Positions 17,201-25,834 of a stretch of DNA of 61,286 nucleotides are shown one piece after another. The notes below the pieces were generated by a model that worked only from the letters and a program-made list of their open reading frames with translations, did not search any database and had not been told where the DNA came from. The position numbers were made by a program, and so were the translations under genes. This DNA is from an uncultured Rhodobiaceae bacterium (GTDB lineage: Bacteria > Pseudomonadota > Alphaproteobacteria > Rhizobiales > TMED25). Every line of letters starts with the position of its first letter. Within the stretch, counting starts at the first letter, position 1. Where the stretch lies: NCBI GenBank assembly GCA_913030915.1, contig CAJWEW010000007.1:1-61286 (forward strand), in the 5' to 3' direction.

Positions 17201-18250
17201 ATGGCAAAAATCAATCAAATAAATGTAGGTGTTGTTGGCGTAGGATGGGTTGGTGGGATTCGGGCCACTGCCGTGAAGAAAAATCCGATTGTTGATAAAT
17301 TGTATATTGCAGAAATTGATAAGAAAAGGCAGCAAGAGCTTAAGTCTGAACTTGAACCAGACGCAATTACTGAGAATTGGAAAGATCTCGTTGATGATAA
17401 TGATGTTGATGCAATTGTAATTTCAATGACTCCCGAAACAAAACGATTTCCTCTAGTGATGGAGTGCCTTGAGAAAGGAAAGCACGTATTTGTTGAAAAA
17501 CCCCTTGCCCCAACCATAAAAGAAGCAGATGAGGCACTGCAATTGGCAAAAAAAAATAATTTAAAATTAACGATTGGATATTCGAGAAGATTTGATCCGA
17601 GATATGCGTATATGAATAAAGCGCTAAAAGGTGGTTTGATAGGGGAACCTGTAACCTGTTTAATATCACGTCATTCTACACGAGAATTAGGGATGAAGAT
17701 AACCGGTAGATCAGATCTTTCGCCTGCGTCTATTGCTGGAGTTCATGATTTTGATTACATACTCTGGGCAATGCAGCCGAGAAAACCTGTTAGAGTTTAT
17801 TCTCAAACATCGGGGAAGCTATTTTCGAAGAATAGTAACAACCCCGATCACCAGTGGTGCATGATAACAATGGATGATGGCACAACCATAACTGTTGGGA
17901 TTGGTTGGATACTACCACCGCATACTCCAAACTATGTTCAGGCATTCATTGAGATTGTTGGAACTGAGGGGACGTTAACAATTGATGACTCTCACAAAGA
18001 TATACAGTTGAGTACGATCAAGGACGGTATACAATACCCAATGTCATCCATGCCTGGTGAGCAGATAGATCACGTTTTTGCAGGATCTATGCACGAGGAG
18101 ATTAATCACTTCTTAAGTGCAATAGTTTTTGATCATCCTGTTATGATCTCGGGTGAGGAGGCAAAGTTAGTTATGCAAGTATCTCAAGCTGCAGACATGT
18201 CTGTAAAGCTTGGTGAACCTGTATCCTTGCCAAGAAATGATTTTGTATAA
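17201..18250 (+). CDS. Gfo/Idh/MocA family oxidoreductase (second of three)
   Basis: The Rossmann motif GVVGVGWVGGIRATA and the VEKPLAPTIKEAD segment with the catalytic Lys define the family. The substrate-side segment SPASIAGVHDFDYILWAM carries the usual HD pair. It resembles the third Gfo/Idh protein of the block, with similar GYSRRF/GYSQRF segments after the dinucleotide domain, more than it resembles the first, so those two may act in sequence or be an old duplication. It begins the plus-strand arm, divergent from MmgE/PrpD, and is followed 24 bases later by a TerC-like gene. Confidence 0.87.
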   Translation: MAKINQINVGVVGVGWVGGIRATAVKKNPIVDKLYIAEIDKKRQQELKSELEPDAITENWKDLVDDNDVDAIVISMTPETKRFPLVMECLEKGKHVFVEKPLAPTIKEADEALQLAKKNNLKLTIGYSRRFDPRYAYMNKALKGGLIGEPVTCLISRHSTRELGMKITGRSDLSPASIAGVHDFDYILWAMQPRKPVRVYSQTSGKLFSKNSNNPDHQWCMITMDDGTTITVGIGWILPPHTPNYVQAFIEIVGTEGTLTIDDSHKDIQLSTIKDGIQYPMSSMPGEQIDHVFAGSMHEEINHFLSAIVFDHPVMISGEEAKLVMQVSQAADMSVKLGEPVSLPRNDFV

Positions 18251-18274
18251 TGCGATGGCACATCTCATAATTAA

Positions 18275-18967
18275 ATGATACAGAATATACTATCAAATAT
18301 TGATTTAATTCCAATTCTCCAGATTATATGGATCGATTTAATATTGAGCGGCGATAATGCAATCGTTATTGCTCTTGCATGCCGAGGTTTGCCTGAACAT
18401 CAGAAGAGGATTGGAATGATCTTTGGAGTTACTACTGCAATTATTTTAAGAATATTTTTTGCAAGCATAATCACACTAATTCTTGATATGCCCTACATAA
18501 GAACAGTCGGCGGCATCTTACTACTGTGGATTGCAATTAAACTGATATTGCCAGAAAGAGAGAGTGATCAGCCAAAGCATGGCGAAGCTAAGACATTATG
18601 GAAGGTTATACTCACTATCGCAATCGCAGATGCAGCAATGAGTTTAGATAATGTACTTGCCGTAGCTGCCGCAGCTCACGGATCCGTAATTTTAATCATT
18701 TTTGGAATATTATTCTCTATTCCTTTGCTATTCATCGGAAGTGCATTTCTGCTGAGAGTATTTTCGAAGTTACCAATTTTAATATGGTTTGGTGGTGCTT
18801 TGTTAGGATGGATTGCTGGACATTTACTTTTTACAGATATCGGAACCCAAGGTTTATTCCCATTCGTATCGAAGGATAATATTTTACAAGCATCTGTCGC
18901 GTGTGCTATGATTGTAGTTACATGTTCATATTTTATATCAAAGCAAAGACAAAAAGGAAGTGATTAA
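18275..18967 (+). CDS. TerC/YjbE family integral membrane protein
   Basis: This is a multi-span membrane protein of the TerC family, proposed in other bacteria to move Mn2+ or related ions. It has about seven hydrophobic segments and two repeated acidic motifs typical of the family: WIDLILSGDNAIVIALA near residue 20 and AIADAAMSLDNVLAVAAA near residue 117, whose Asp residues would bind a cation. The 230-residue length fits the YjbE-like subgroup. Its placement within a catabolic operon, ending one base before the dioxygenase ATG, is unusual. Confidence 0.85.
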   Translation: MIQNILSNIDLIPILQIIWIDLILSGDNAIVIALACRGLPEHQKRIGMIFGVTTAIILRIFFASIITLILDMPYIRTVGGILLLWIAIKLILPERESDQPKHGEAKTLWKVILTIAIADAAMSLDNVLAVAAAAHGSVILIIFGILFSIPLLFIGSAFLLRVFSKLPILIWFGGALLGWIAGHLLFTDIGTQGLFPFVSKDNILQASVACAMIVVTCSYFISKQRQKGSD

Positions 18968-18968
18968 G

Positions 18969-19994
18969 ATGGTATATAATGGTTTAATTAAAGAGCGGGC
19001 TGCATGGTTGGGTCCAGATATTCAAAATTCAAGTGAATGGCTGATACATCTAGATGAAGTTGAACTTGATGAAATACATAGTGCACTTCAATCGATAAAA
19101 GAACGTAATTTAAGTATACCATTTAACAAAGAAGACTTTAGTTTACCAACTCTCTCAAAAAAGATTACCTCTTTATATGACGTTTTAGAAAATCAATTAG
19201 GTTTTGTTCTGTTAAGAGGAATTGATCGTGATAGGTATACAGATTCAGAGTGTGAATTAATTTATTGGGGCATTGGTCTGCATTTAGGCAGGCCTGTATC
19301 ACAAAATACAAGAGGGCATCTGCTTGGTCATGTCACGGATGAGGGGAAAAAGATGTCTGACCCTACCACAAGGCTTTATCAAACTACATTGAAAATGGAT
19401 TTTCATTCAGATCAGCTGCCTGTTGATGTTGTGGGCTTATTTTGTCAAAGAAAAGCAAAGAAAGGAGGCGCGAGTTTCCTTGTGTCTGCACTAACCATCC
19501 ATAACGTCATCAAAGAAGAAAGGCCCGACCTTATAGATACATTGCATAGTCCTTTTAATCTTGATTGGAGAGGTGAAAATCCTGAAGGTGAGCAGCCATG
19601 GTATACTTGCCCAATGTACAGTCATTTTGCAGGAAAATTGACATCACGTCTTACATCAAGAGCATTTTTTGAGTCAGTTACACGTCATGGTGAACACCTC
19701 GGGCTGACAGATTTGCAGAGAGAAGCGCTTGATGTTGTTCAGGAAATAGGTGAACGTGAGTCACTTCGTCTTTCGATGGACTTTAACGAAGGGGATATAC
19801 AATTTATTAACAATCATCAAATTTTGCACGCAAGAGAGGATTTTATAGATCATGAGGATCCAAAGCTAAAAAGGCATCTACTTAGAATGTGGATTTCATT
19901 CCCAAAAGAACACAGGAGAGCCTTAGCACCAGACTTAATGGAGAGGTATTCATATGTTGAGAGGGGTGGCATTCCAAAGAAAGAAGTTGCATGA
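18969..19994 (+). CDS. TauD/TfdA family Fe(II)/2-oxoglutarate-dependent dioxygenase
   Basis: This enzyme would hydroxylate or cleave a small organic substrate with O2 and 2-oxoglutarate. The iron-binding HxD is seen in MDFHSDQLP (H146, D148). The distal His is in NNHQILHAREDF, and the 2-oxoglutarate-binding Arg is in RHLLRMWISFP near the C-terminus. The ATG at 18969 follows AAGGAAG and starts directly after the terC stop. It overlaps the next gene by ATGA. Fe(II) dependence next to a metal-transport-type membrane protein is suggestive but unproven. Confidence 0.86.
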   Translation: MVYNGLIKERAAWLGPDIQNSSEWLIHLDEVELDEIHSALQSIKERNLSIPFNKEDFSLPTLSKKITSLYDVLENQLGFVLLRGIDRDRYTDSECELIYWGIGLHLGRPVSQNTRGHLLGHVTDEGKKMSDPTTRLYQTTLKMDFHSDQLPVDVVGLFCQRKAKKGGASFLVSALTIHNVIKEERPDLIDTLHSPFNLDWRGENPEGEQPWYTCPMYSHFAGKLTSRLTSRAFFESVTRHGEHLGLTDLQREALDVVQEIGERESLRLSMDFNEGDIQFINNHQILHAREDFIDHEDPKLKRHLLRMWISFPKEHRRALAPDLMERYSYVERGGIPKKEVA

Positions 19995-21094
19995 TCCTCT
20001 CAGGCAATGAGTTCAAAAAGCGCCAATTAGGCGTTGCTGTTGTGGGTTCAGGAAGAATGGGCTCACATAGAGCAAGATTAGCATCTCTTCACCCTGCCGT
20101 TAGTTATCTTGTCGTTGGGGACATCAATGAAGATCAAGCAAGAAAACTAGCCGAAATATCAAAGGCAAATGGATATTCATCGGATAATTTAGAATTAATC
20201 AATGACCCAAGAGTTGATGTGGTTATTGTATCCACGCCCGAAGATCAACATAGGGACTCGGTTGAAGCTGCAATAATCGCAGGCAAGTCGGTATTAGTTG
20301 AAAAGCCGCTCGCCCTGACAATTGACGATGGTGACCGCTTATCAAAATTAGCTCAAGAAAAAGGTGTAGACTTAAGAATTGGTTATTCCCAGCGCTTTCT
20401 TCAAAAATATTTTGTGGCACATGATGAAATTTCGAAAGGAAAACTTGGTCCGATATTAGGTGGTATGACACGTGTTTATAATACAAGAACAAATATGCTT
20501 GAAATTCTTAAAAGATGTCCTGAGGCAACTCCAATATTAGATATTATTACTTATAATGTTGATTACATCGGATGGTGCCTTGGCCCCGATGTCTCTCCTG
20601 TAGAAGTTCAGGCTATGGGTCATGGAACTATCTTCAGAGACCAAGGGTTTGATGTTGATGACATAAGCTTAACCATGGTAAAATATTCAACTGGGGCAGT
20701 TTTTTCATTTGATATTTGTTACGCACTGCCTGGGGGCTTTCCAACAACAGGTCAAAGCGTTCGCCTCGAGATAATGGGACGGGATGGCGTTATACTCATA
20801 GATGATGATCATAGAGATCAGATTATGTATTCTGAGCATGGATATAGCAATGCCTATGCCCCAGATCAAAAATTAAACTTAGCATTTTTGGGCAGTAGAT
20901 CTTCTGGTGAGTGGGCAGATGGTATCATGTTTGGGCGTATAGCAGATGAGACAAAAGAGTGGCTCGACTCACAATCTACTGGAGCTAAATGTCATCTGAC
21001 AACGGCAAAAGAAGCACGGCAAACGCTAGCTGTAACATTAGCTATGGCTGAAGCGTCAGAGACGGGTCAACCAGTGCCATTAGCTAACATTTAA
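19991..21094 (+). CDS. Gfo/Idh/MocA family oxidoreductase (third of three)
   Basis: The Rossmann motif VVGSGRMGSHRARLA, the VEKPLALTIDDGD segment and the large C-terminal substrate domain define the family. At the usual HD position it reads ILDIITYNVDYIGWCL, with Asp at the first position and no His in the typical place, so catalysis may differ from the second paralogue (GVHDFDYILWAM). At 367 residues it is somewhat longer than the other two. It is the last gene of the plus arm and converges, with nine bases between, on the carboxymuconolactone-decarboxylase-like gene. Confidence 0.86.
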   Translation: MILSGNEFKKRQLGVAVVGSGRMGSHRARLASLHPAVSYLVVGDINEDQARKLAEISKANGYSSDNLELINDPRVDVVIVSTPEDQHRDSVEAAIIAGKSVLVEKPLALTIDDGDRLSKLAQEKGVDLRIGYSQRFLQKYFVAHDEISKGKLGPILGGMTRVYNTRTNMLEILKRCPEATPILDIITYNVDYIGWCLGPDVSPVEVQAMGHGTIFRDQGFDVDDISLTMVKYSTGAVFSFDICYALPGGFPTTGQSVRLEIMGRDGVILIDDDHRDQIMYSEHGYSNAYAPDQKLNLAFLGSRSSGEWADGIMFGRIADETKEWLDSQSTGAKCHLTTAKEARQTLAVTLAMAEASETGQPVPLANI

Positions 21095-21103
21095 TTTACT
21101 ATT

Positions 21104-21514
21104 CTATTCTTGCCAACCATCTTCTTTTAATTCTTCAATTGCCTCAAGCATACAAGTTACACTATAGGTGAGTACCATTGCGCCTCCAGGATTAACACAA
21201 ACCATTAATGCCTCAGCAATTTCTTCTGGTTTTAAACCTAATTTTAAACCTTTTTTTATGTGTGCTTTTAAATGCGGCTGATTATGAGGATTAGAACCTT
21301 TAACGGCCAGAGCTATTATGTGAAACAGCTCATGCATTTTCTCATCATAAATTTTTGTTTTTTGTCTAATTTCAAAATCTAAATCAAGCATAATCTGAAT
21401 ATATTCTGGAAATTTTTCAGCTAGCCATTGATGTGCAGGATAAACATGATCTCTTCTTTCTGCGAATACTTTAGCTAACTTGTTATTTTTATTGTTACTA
21501 TCTTTTTTTGCCAT
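21104..21514 (-). CDS. Carboxymuconolactone decarboxylase (CMD/AhpD) family protein
   Basis: This 136-residue protein has the all-helical CMD fold: the segment HELFHIIALAVKGSN, a conserved His in HLKAHIKKGLKLGLKPEEIAEALMV, and a C-terminal GGAMVLTYSVTCMLEA. It lacks the AhpD CxxC peroxidase motif, since no Cys pair is present, so a decarboxylase or lactone-handling role is more likely. It lies ten bases downstream of the amidohydrolase gene and is probably co-transcribed with it. Confidence 0.8.
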   Translation of the reverse strand: MAKKDSNNKNNKLAKVFAERRDHVYPAHQWLAEKFPEYIQIMLDLDFEIRQKTKIYDEKMHELFHIIALAVKGSNPHNQPHLKAHIKKGLKLGLKPEEIAEALMVCVNPGGAMVLTYSVTCMLEAIEELKEDGWQE

Positions 21515-21524
21515 AATAAATTTC

Positions 21525-22520
21525 CTACTTTATAAACCCTAATATATTTTCGCTAAAGATTTTATTTTTTTCTGTTTCTGATAGTGAACTACAATTGGCA
21601 ACAAAGTCAACAGGATATGGTTCACCCATATCAGCTGGGTAATCGCTTCCTAAAAAAATTTTATCAATACCAACAGTATCAATTAAATTTCTGAGGCCGC
21701 TTTCCGAATGTGTAATAGTATCATAATAAAAGCTCTTTAGATAAGTGGATGGTAAAGCTGAAATATTTTCTTTTGCTTCCTTCCGGACATTAAATCCATG
21801 ATTAAATCTGCCAATTCCCTGGCGAATAAAACCTCCGCCATGAGCAAAACATAGTTTTAGATCAGGGAGTTTATCTAAAATTCCACCAAAAATAATTGAT
21901 CCCATCGCAGCAGTTGTTTCTAATGGATTACCAATGAGATTTCTTAAGTGGTAGTTCTTTAACCATGAGTCGGCTCTACCCCGTGTAGGGTGAAAAAAAA
22001 TTAGACATTTCAATTCATTAGCGGCTTCTAAAACCGGATATAATTTTTTATCATCCCAATCCATACCATTTACATTTGTAGCAACCATAGCGCCAAGCAT
22101 TTTTTTTGAATTTACACATCTTTCAAGTTCAATTACGGATGCTTCAGGATCTTGAAGAGGTAAAAAACAGAATGATTTAAATCTGCTCCCATTCACGCTT
22201 TCGTAGTCTGATATATCATCATTAACATCTTTGGCGTACGCTATTGCATTTGACTTATCCAGACCGTGCCAATGCATAAGAGGGCTAATACTTAGTACGT
22301 GCATATCGACTTTACGGGCGTCCATGGAATTCAGTCTTTCATCAGGAGTTTCCATTTTTTTTGGCCATGGTAGTGACATCTTTAGATCACCGTAAGATGT
22401 TGTAAGCTTATCATTTTTGTCGCGATAAAATTCTACGCCATGCCATGTTCCTCCACTTTCTGCAATTTTTACAGCTTGCCGAGGCGCTACATGTGAGTGC
22501 ATATCAATTGTCATTGTCAT
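21525..22520 (-). CDS. Amidohydrolase family 2 protein (ACMSD-like)
   Basis: This is a TIM-barrel metal-dependent hydrolase or decarboxylase of the ACMSD/gamma-resorcylate decarboxylase type. The N-terminal metal motif is MHSHVAPR. Later ligands are His in IFFHPTRGR near residue 183 and CFAHGGGF near residue 227, and the final Asp is in FLGSDYPADMGEPYP. Relatives often decarboxylate aromatic or muconic acids without oxygen. Together with the CMD-like gene it suggests processing of a cyclic or muconate-like acid. Its start is 27 bases upstream of rpoN's end, where the accessory block stops. Confidence 0.85.
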   Translation of the reverse strand: MTMTIDMHSHVAPRQAVKIAESGGTWHGVEFYRDKNDKLTTSYGDLKMSLPWPKKMETPDERLNSMDARKVDMHVLSISPLMHWHGLDKSNAIAYAKDVNDDISDYESVNGSRFKSFCFLPLQDPEASVIELERCVNSKKMLGAMVATNVNGMDWDDKKLYPVLEAANELKCLIFFHPTRGRADSWLKNYHLRNLIGNPLETTAAMGSIIFGGILDKLPDLKLCFAHGGGFIRQGIGRFNHGFNVRKEAKENISALPSTYLKSFYYDTITHSESGLRNLIDTVGIDKIFLGSDYPADMGEPYPVDFVANCSSLSETEKNKIFSENILGFIK

Positions 22521-22547
22521 TGTCTTATCCTTCTTAAAAAAATATTA

Positions 22548-23897
22548 CTAAAGATATCGATTTTTTCTCTTAGATGATGGTAAAATATTCAATTTTGTAC
22601 GATATTTTGCAACAGTTCTTCTTGCGATATTTATATCATATTTTTTTAATAGCTTCACAATTTTGTCATCGGATAAAATATTTGACGGAGTTTCACTTTT
22701 TATGAGTTCTTTAATTCTATTTTCTATTGTTTTTGATGAAATTTGTTTATCTTGTTCTTCTCCGTAAGTGCCCTTATCGAAGAAATACTTCATCTCAAAT
22801 GTTCCTCTCGGCGTTTCAATAAATTTATTTTGAATAGATCTGCTCACTGTGGAAATATGAAGATTTGTCATTTTTGAAATTTTATCTAAATTCAGTGGCC
22901 GCATATGATTTATACCATTTTCAAGAAAATCTCTCTGCTGTAACATTACTTCATATGCAATTTTTAGCAGAGTTCTCTGTCTTTGCGCTATACTGCTGAT
23001 CAACATCTTTGCATCTCGATAATGGTTTGCTATGAATTCATCTTTTTTCTTTTTTGATTCTAGAATTATATCATTATATGTTTGGTCAACAGTAATATTT
23101 GAAAAGTAGTTTTGTATCAGTCTTATTGCATATACACCACTCGAGTTCTTTTCGATTACAATGTCAGGGGCAATAATTTCAAGAGTGTCACGTGAGTAAT
23201 TTAAACCAGGCTTAGGATTACATTTTCTTATTATATTTATTAATTTAAATAAACCCTCCTTATCAATATTTAATCGTGAAGATAATTCCTTGTAATTATC
23301 TTCAGCAATAAGTTCAATATTTGCGAGAAGTTCTGATAATTGTTCATTCATTAAATTCTTCTCTCTCAATTGTAAATGAATGCATTCACTGAGCGTCCTT
23401 GCAAATACTCCGGTTGGTTCAAAGTTTTGTAAGCTTGTCAAAATTCCTTCGTATACCTCAGTATCAATACCAAGCTTTACACAAATCATTTCATCATTTT
23501 CAGTCAAGTAACCCGCTTCATCTAAAATATTTATAAGGTAAGTCGCGATAATTTTTTCTTTATTATTCATCCTTGAGATGAGAAGTTGGTCAAGAAGGTG
23601 TTCTCTTAGCGATTTTGCATAGCTGATATTATTTAATAAATCTAAATTTGAGGAATTCCGGGAATATTTATCTGTAAATTTTTGAATTCTGAGTTCGTGT
23701 TCTTTTATATTATGCTTTTCAATCAAAAGAGGGTTATCCTCAATTTTTTTTTCTAAATAGCTCTCTAGTTCTATATTATTGAGACTCAGTAATTTTATCG
23801 TTAATTGTACCTGTGGTGATAGCGTTTGTGTCTGATTTATTGTTACAATATTTGTTAGACCAAGACCCATTTTAAAAAAACTATATGTTAAATTCAC
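22548..23897 (-). CDS. rpoN: RNA polymerase sigma-54 factor
   Basis: RpoN directs polymerase to -24/-12 promoters with help from AAA+ activators. The N-terminal Gln/Leu-rich region I (QTQTLSPQVQLTIKLLSLN) binds activator and core. The HTH region includes ISKMTNLHISTVSRSIQNK, and the RpoN box reads ARRTVAKYR near the C-terminus, the signature for the -24 element. ATG at 23897 overlaps lptB by 17 bases; an internal ATG at 23870 gives MGLGLTNIV, closer to family starts. The hpf and ptsN genes that often follow rpoN are missing here. Confidence 0.94.
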   Translation of the reverse strand: MNLTYSFFKMGLGLTNIVTINQTQTLSPQVQLTIKLLSLNNIELESYLEKKIEDNPLLIEKHNIKEHELRIQKFTDKYSRNSSNLDLLNNISYAKSLREHLLDQLLISRMNNKEKIIATYLINILDEAGYLTENDEMICVKLGIDTEVYEGILTSLQNFEPTGVFARTLSECIHLQLREKNLMNEQLSELLANIELIAEDNYKELSSRLNIDKEGLFKLINIIRKCNPKPGLNYSRDTLEIIAPDIVIEKNSSGVYAIRLIQNYFSNITVDQTYNDIILESKKKKDEFIANHYRDAKMLISSIAQRQRTLLKIAYEVMLQQRDFLENGINHMRPLNLDKISKMTNLHISTVSRSIQNKFIETPRGTFEMKYFFDKGTYGEEQDKQISSKTIENRIKELIKSETPSNILSDDKIVKLLKKYDINIARRTVAKYRTKLNILPSSKRKNRYL

Positions 23898-24606
23898 TGC
23901 CTAAGTAGACTCTTTTAGCTTCTTCGCTTTTGAGTATTTCATCAGAGGTGCCGCCGACCAAAATATTTCCTTCATATATAATGTAGGCTCTATCAATAAG
24001 ACTCAGCGTCTCTCTAACATTATGGTCAGTAATTAAAACTCCAATATTACTTGCGCTCAGGGACTTAATAATATTTTTTATTTCTTCAATCGCCAGAGGA
24101 TCGACTCCAGAAAATGGCTCATCCATGAGTATATATTTAGGCTGACCTGCAATAGATCTCGCAATTTCTACCCTTCTTCTTTCACCCCCCGAGAGCAGAC
24201 GTGCAGAATTTTTTTGAATTTTTTCAAGTCCAAATATTTCAAGCAATTTCTCTAATTTAATTTTTCTCAGCTTTTTATTTTTCTCTGTTATCTCCAAAAT
24301 AGAGTTTATATTATCTCGAACATTCATTCCTCTAAATATAGATGGTTCTTGTGGTAAGTAGCTAATACCAAGCCGTGCTCGGCTATACATGGCAAGCTTT
24401 GTGATATCGTTGTTGTTTAATTTAATTATACCTTTTCGTGGTTTTATAAGACCCATAATAATATAAAAAAGTGTTGTTTTACCTGCCCCATTTGGGCCAA
24501 GAAGGCCAATAATTTCACCTTGTTTTACTGAAATAGAAATATCATTTATAACATTAATACCGTTATAGTCCTTTGCGATATTTTCGATTGTAAGTAAATC
24601 TTGCAT
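23881..24606 (-). CDS. lptB: LPS export ABC transporter ATP-binding protein
   Basis: LptB is the cytoplasmic ATPase that drives extraction of lipopolysaccharide from the inner membrane with LptFG. Walker A is GPNGAGKTTLF, the Q-loop segment is YLPQEPSIFRGMNV, the signature is LLSGGERRRVEIARS, and Walker B is YILMDEPFSGVDP. The 241-residue length is normal. It sits between lptA and rpoN, the standard proteobacterial order. Confidence 0.96.
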   Translation of the reverse strand: MQDLLTIENIAKDYNGINVINDISISVKQGEIIGLLGPNGAGKTTLFYIIMGLIKPRKGIIKLNNNDITKLAMYSRARLGISYLPQEPSIFRGMNVRDNINSILEITEKNKKLRKIKLEKLLEIFGLEKIQKNSARLLSGGERRRVEIARSIAGQPKYILMDEPFSGVDPLAIEEIKNIIKSLSASNIGVLITDHNVRETLSLIDRAYIIYEGNILVGGTSDEILKSEEAKRVYLGSEFNI

Positions 24607-24635
24607 GTTATCTTCTGTTGTTACATTATATTTTT

Positions 24636-25175
24636 TTATTTGTCCAAGACGTCTTCCATTGTGTCACTCTTACGTTTATTATTTGGGGTAATGAAAGCCC
24701 TAACTCGGCTTTTTGAGTCCATTTTTATTCTCATAGTATTTAAATCAACTGTGACTTTATCAGCTTTTATTGCATTACCCTCATCGCGACTAATTATGAC
24801 CTCATCACTAAATACCAATTGATTTGTCCCACCATCATATACTGCATTCAAACTTGTTATTACCTGATTTTCGTATTCGATTAATACATTTCCAGCGCAG
24901 GTGATTTTTTGAACCTTTATATCACCAGTAATATCGTCAAAAGAATACTGCAATATTAGATTGTCTGTCGCAAGCAATGTATCTTCGTGTGCAATCCTAA
25001 CTTGACCACTAAATATTGCTTTTTTTTCACTATCAATTATTTCTAAACTTGAACTTTCTATATTTAATGCTGAATTAACAAAAAAGGATTTTATTTTTTC
25101 AGAAGAAATACTTTCTGTTGGCACAAAGCAGGCAAGAATTAGTAGAAGGAATAATAGTCTCAGGAAATTATACAT
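24636..25175 (-). CDS. lptA: LptA-like LPS transport periplasmic protein (OstA family)
   Basis: LptA forms the periplasmic bridge that carries lipopolysaccharide to the outer membrane. A signal peptide occupies about residues 1-23 (FLRLLFLLLILACFVPTES). The rest is a beta-rich OstA-like domain with repeated strands such as IIDSEKKAIFSGQVRIAHED and VQKITCAGNVLIEYENQ. Its start overlaps the end of lptC by 16 bases. The length of 179 residues fits. Confidence 0.87.
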   Translation of the reverse strand: MYNFLRLLFLLLILACFVPTESISSEKIKSFFVNSALNIESSSLEIIDSEKKAIFSGQVRIAHEDTLLATDNLILQYSFDDITGDIKVQKITCAGNVLIEYENQVITSLNAVYDGGTNQLVFSDEVIISRDEGNAIKADKVTVDLNTMRIKMDSKSRVRAFITPNNKRKSDTMEDVLDK

Positions 25176-25831
25176 CGAGTATTCTCCCCAATAATGAAGT
25201 TGACGCCATCTGTGAATTTTATCTTATCTCCATTATTATTTACTTCAAAATTTTTCCCTTCAATACATATATCTTCATATGTGATTTTAATTGGACTCGG
25301 GCTTGATATTATTTTTTTACGCAGATCTATATTAATATTTTCAATGGAAACTTCAAAATTTTTATTTGATGATATAACGATATCACTCTCTAATTTCAGA
25401 GTCTTTGTTTTATTATTAAACTGGGCAGTCTTGCCAAATATGCTAATTTCAAGATCATTTTGTAGTAATAACTTTGTCTTGATACCAGTCATTTCTACAA
25501 TGTCTTTATCATCTATTGAATTCCATGTTCTCTCTGTACTTATTTCATAATATTGGTTCTTCCCATCAATACCTGAAATAATTGAGTTCTTTATCTCTAT
25601 AATATTTTCAGCTATGTAGGCTTCTTTTTCAATAGATACAGGTGTTTTATTCTCGATTTCAGCTACCTTTTCTTCTTCAAAATTTATGTAATAAATAAAG
25701 CCTCCCACACCCAAAATAATAATCAAAAGAATGAAATTATTGATTATCTTTAAATTTCTTGTATGAGAATTTGCTCGGTCAATTTGATCATTATTTGTAT
25801 TTTTTACAGTATTATCGGAAGTATTTGTCAT
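25160..25831 (-). CDS. lptC: LptC-like LPS export protein
   Basis: LptC receives lipopolysaccharide from LptBFG and passes it to LptA. The protein has a cytoplasmic Asn-rich start, a single membrane anchor at about residues 31-50 (FILLIIILGVGGFIYYINF), and a periplasmic beta-jellyroll with strand repeats such as VEMTGIKTKLLLQNDLEISIF. Assignment rests mostly on position between rnd and lptA plus topology, because LptC sequences are poorly conserved. Confidence 0.83.
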   Translation of the reverse strand: MTNTSDNTVKNTNNDQIDRANSHTRNLKIINNFILLIIILGVGGFIYYINFEEEKVAEIENKTPVSIEKEAYIAENIIEIKNSIISGIDGKNQYYEISTERTWNSIDDKDIVEMTGIKTKLLLQNDLEISIFGKTAQFNNKTKTLKLESDIVISSNKNFEVSIENINIDLRKKIISSPSPIKITYEDICIEGKNFEVNNNGDKIKFTDGVNFIIGENTRCIIS

Positions 25832-25834
25832 CGT

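Noticed and set aside
21104..22520. Assigning the block to the protocatechuate 4,5-cleavage (Lig) pathway
   Set aside because: Gfo/Idh, CMD-like and amidohydrolase families also occur there, but no ring-cleavage dioxygenase or aldolase is present, so the name is not justified.
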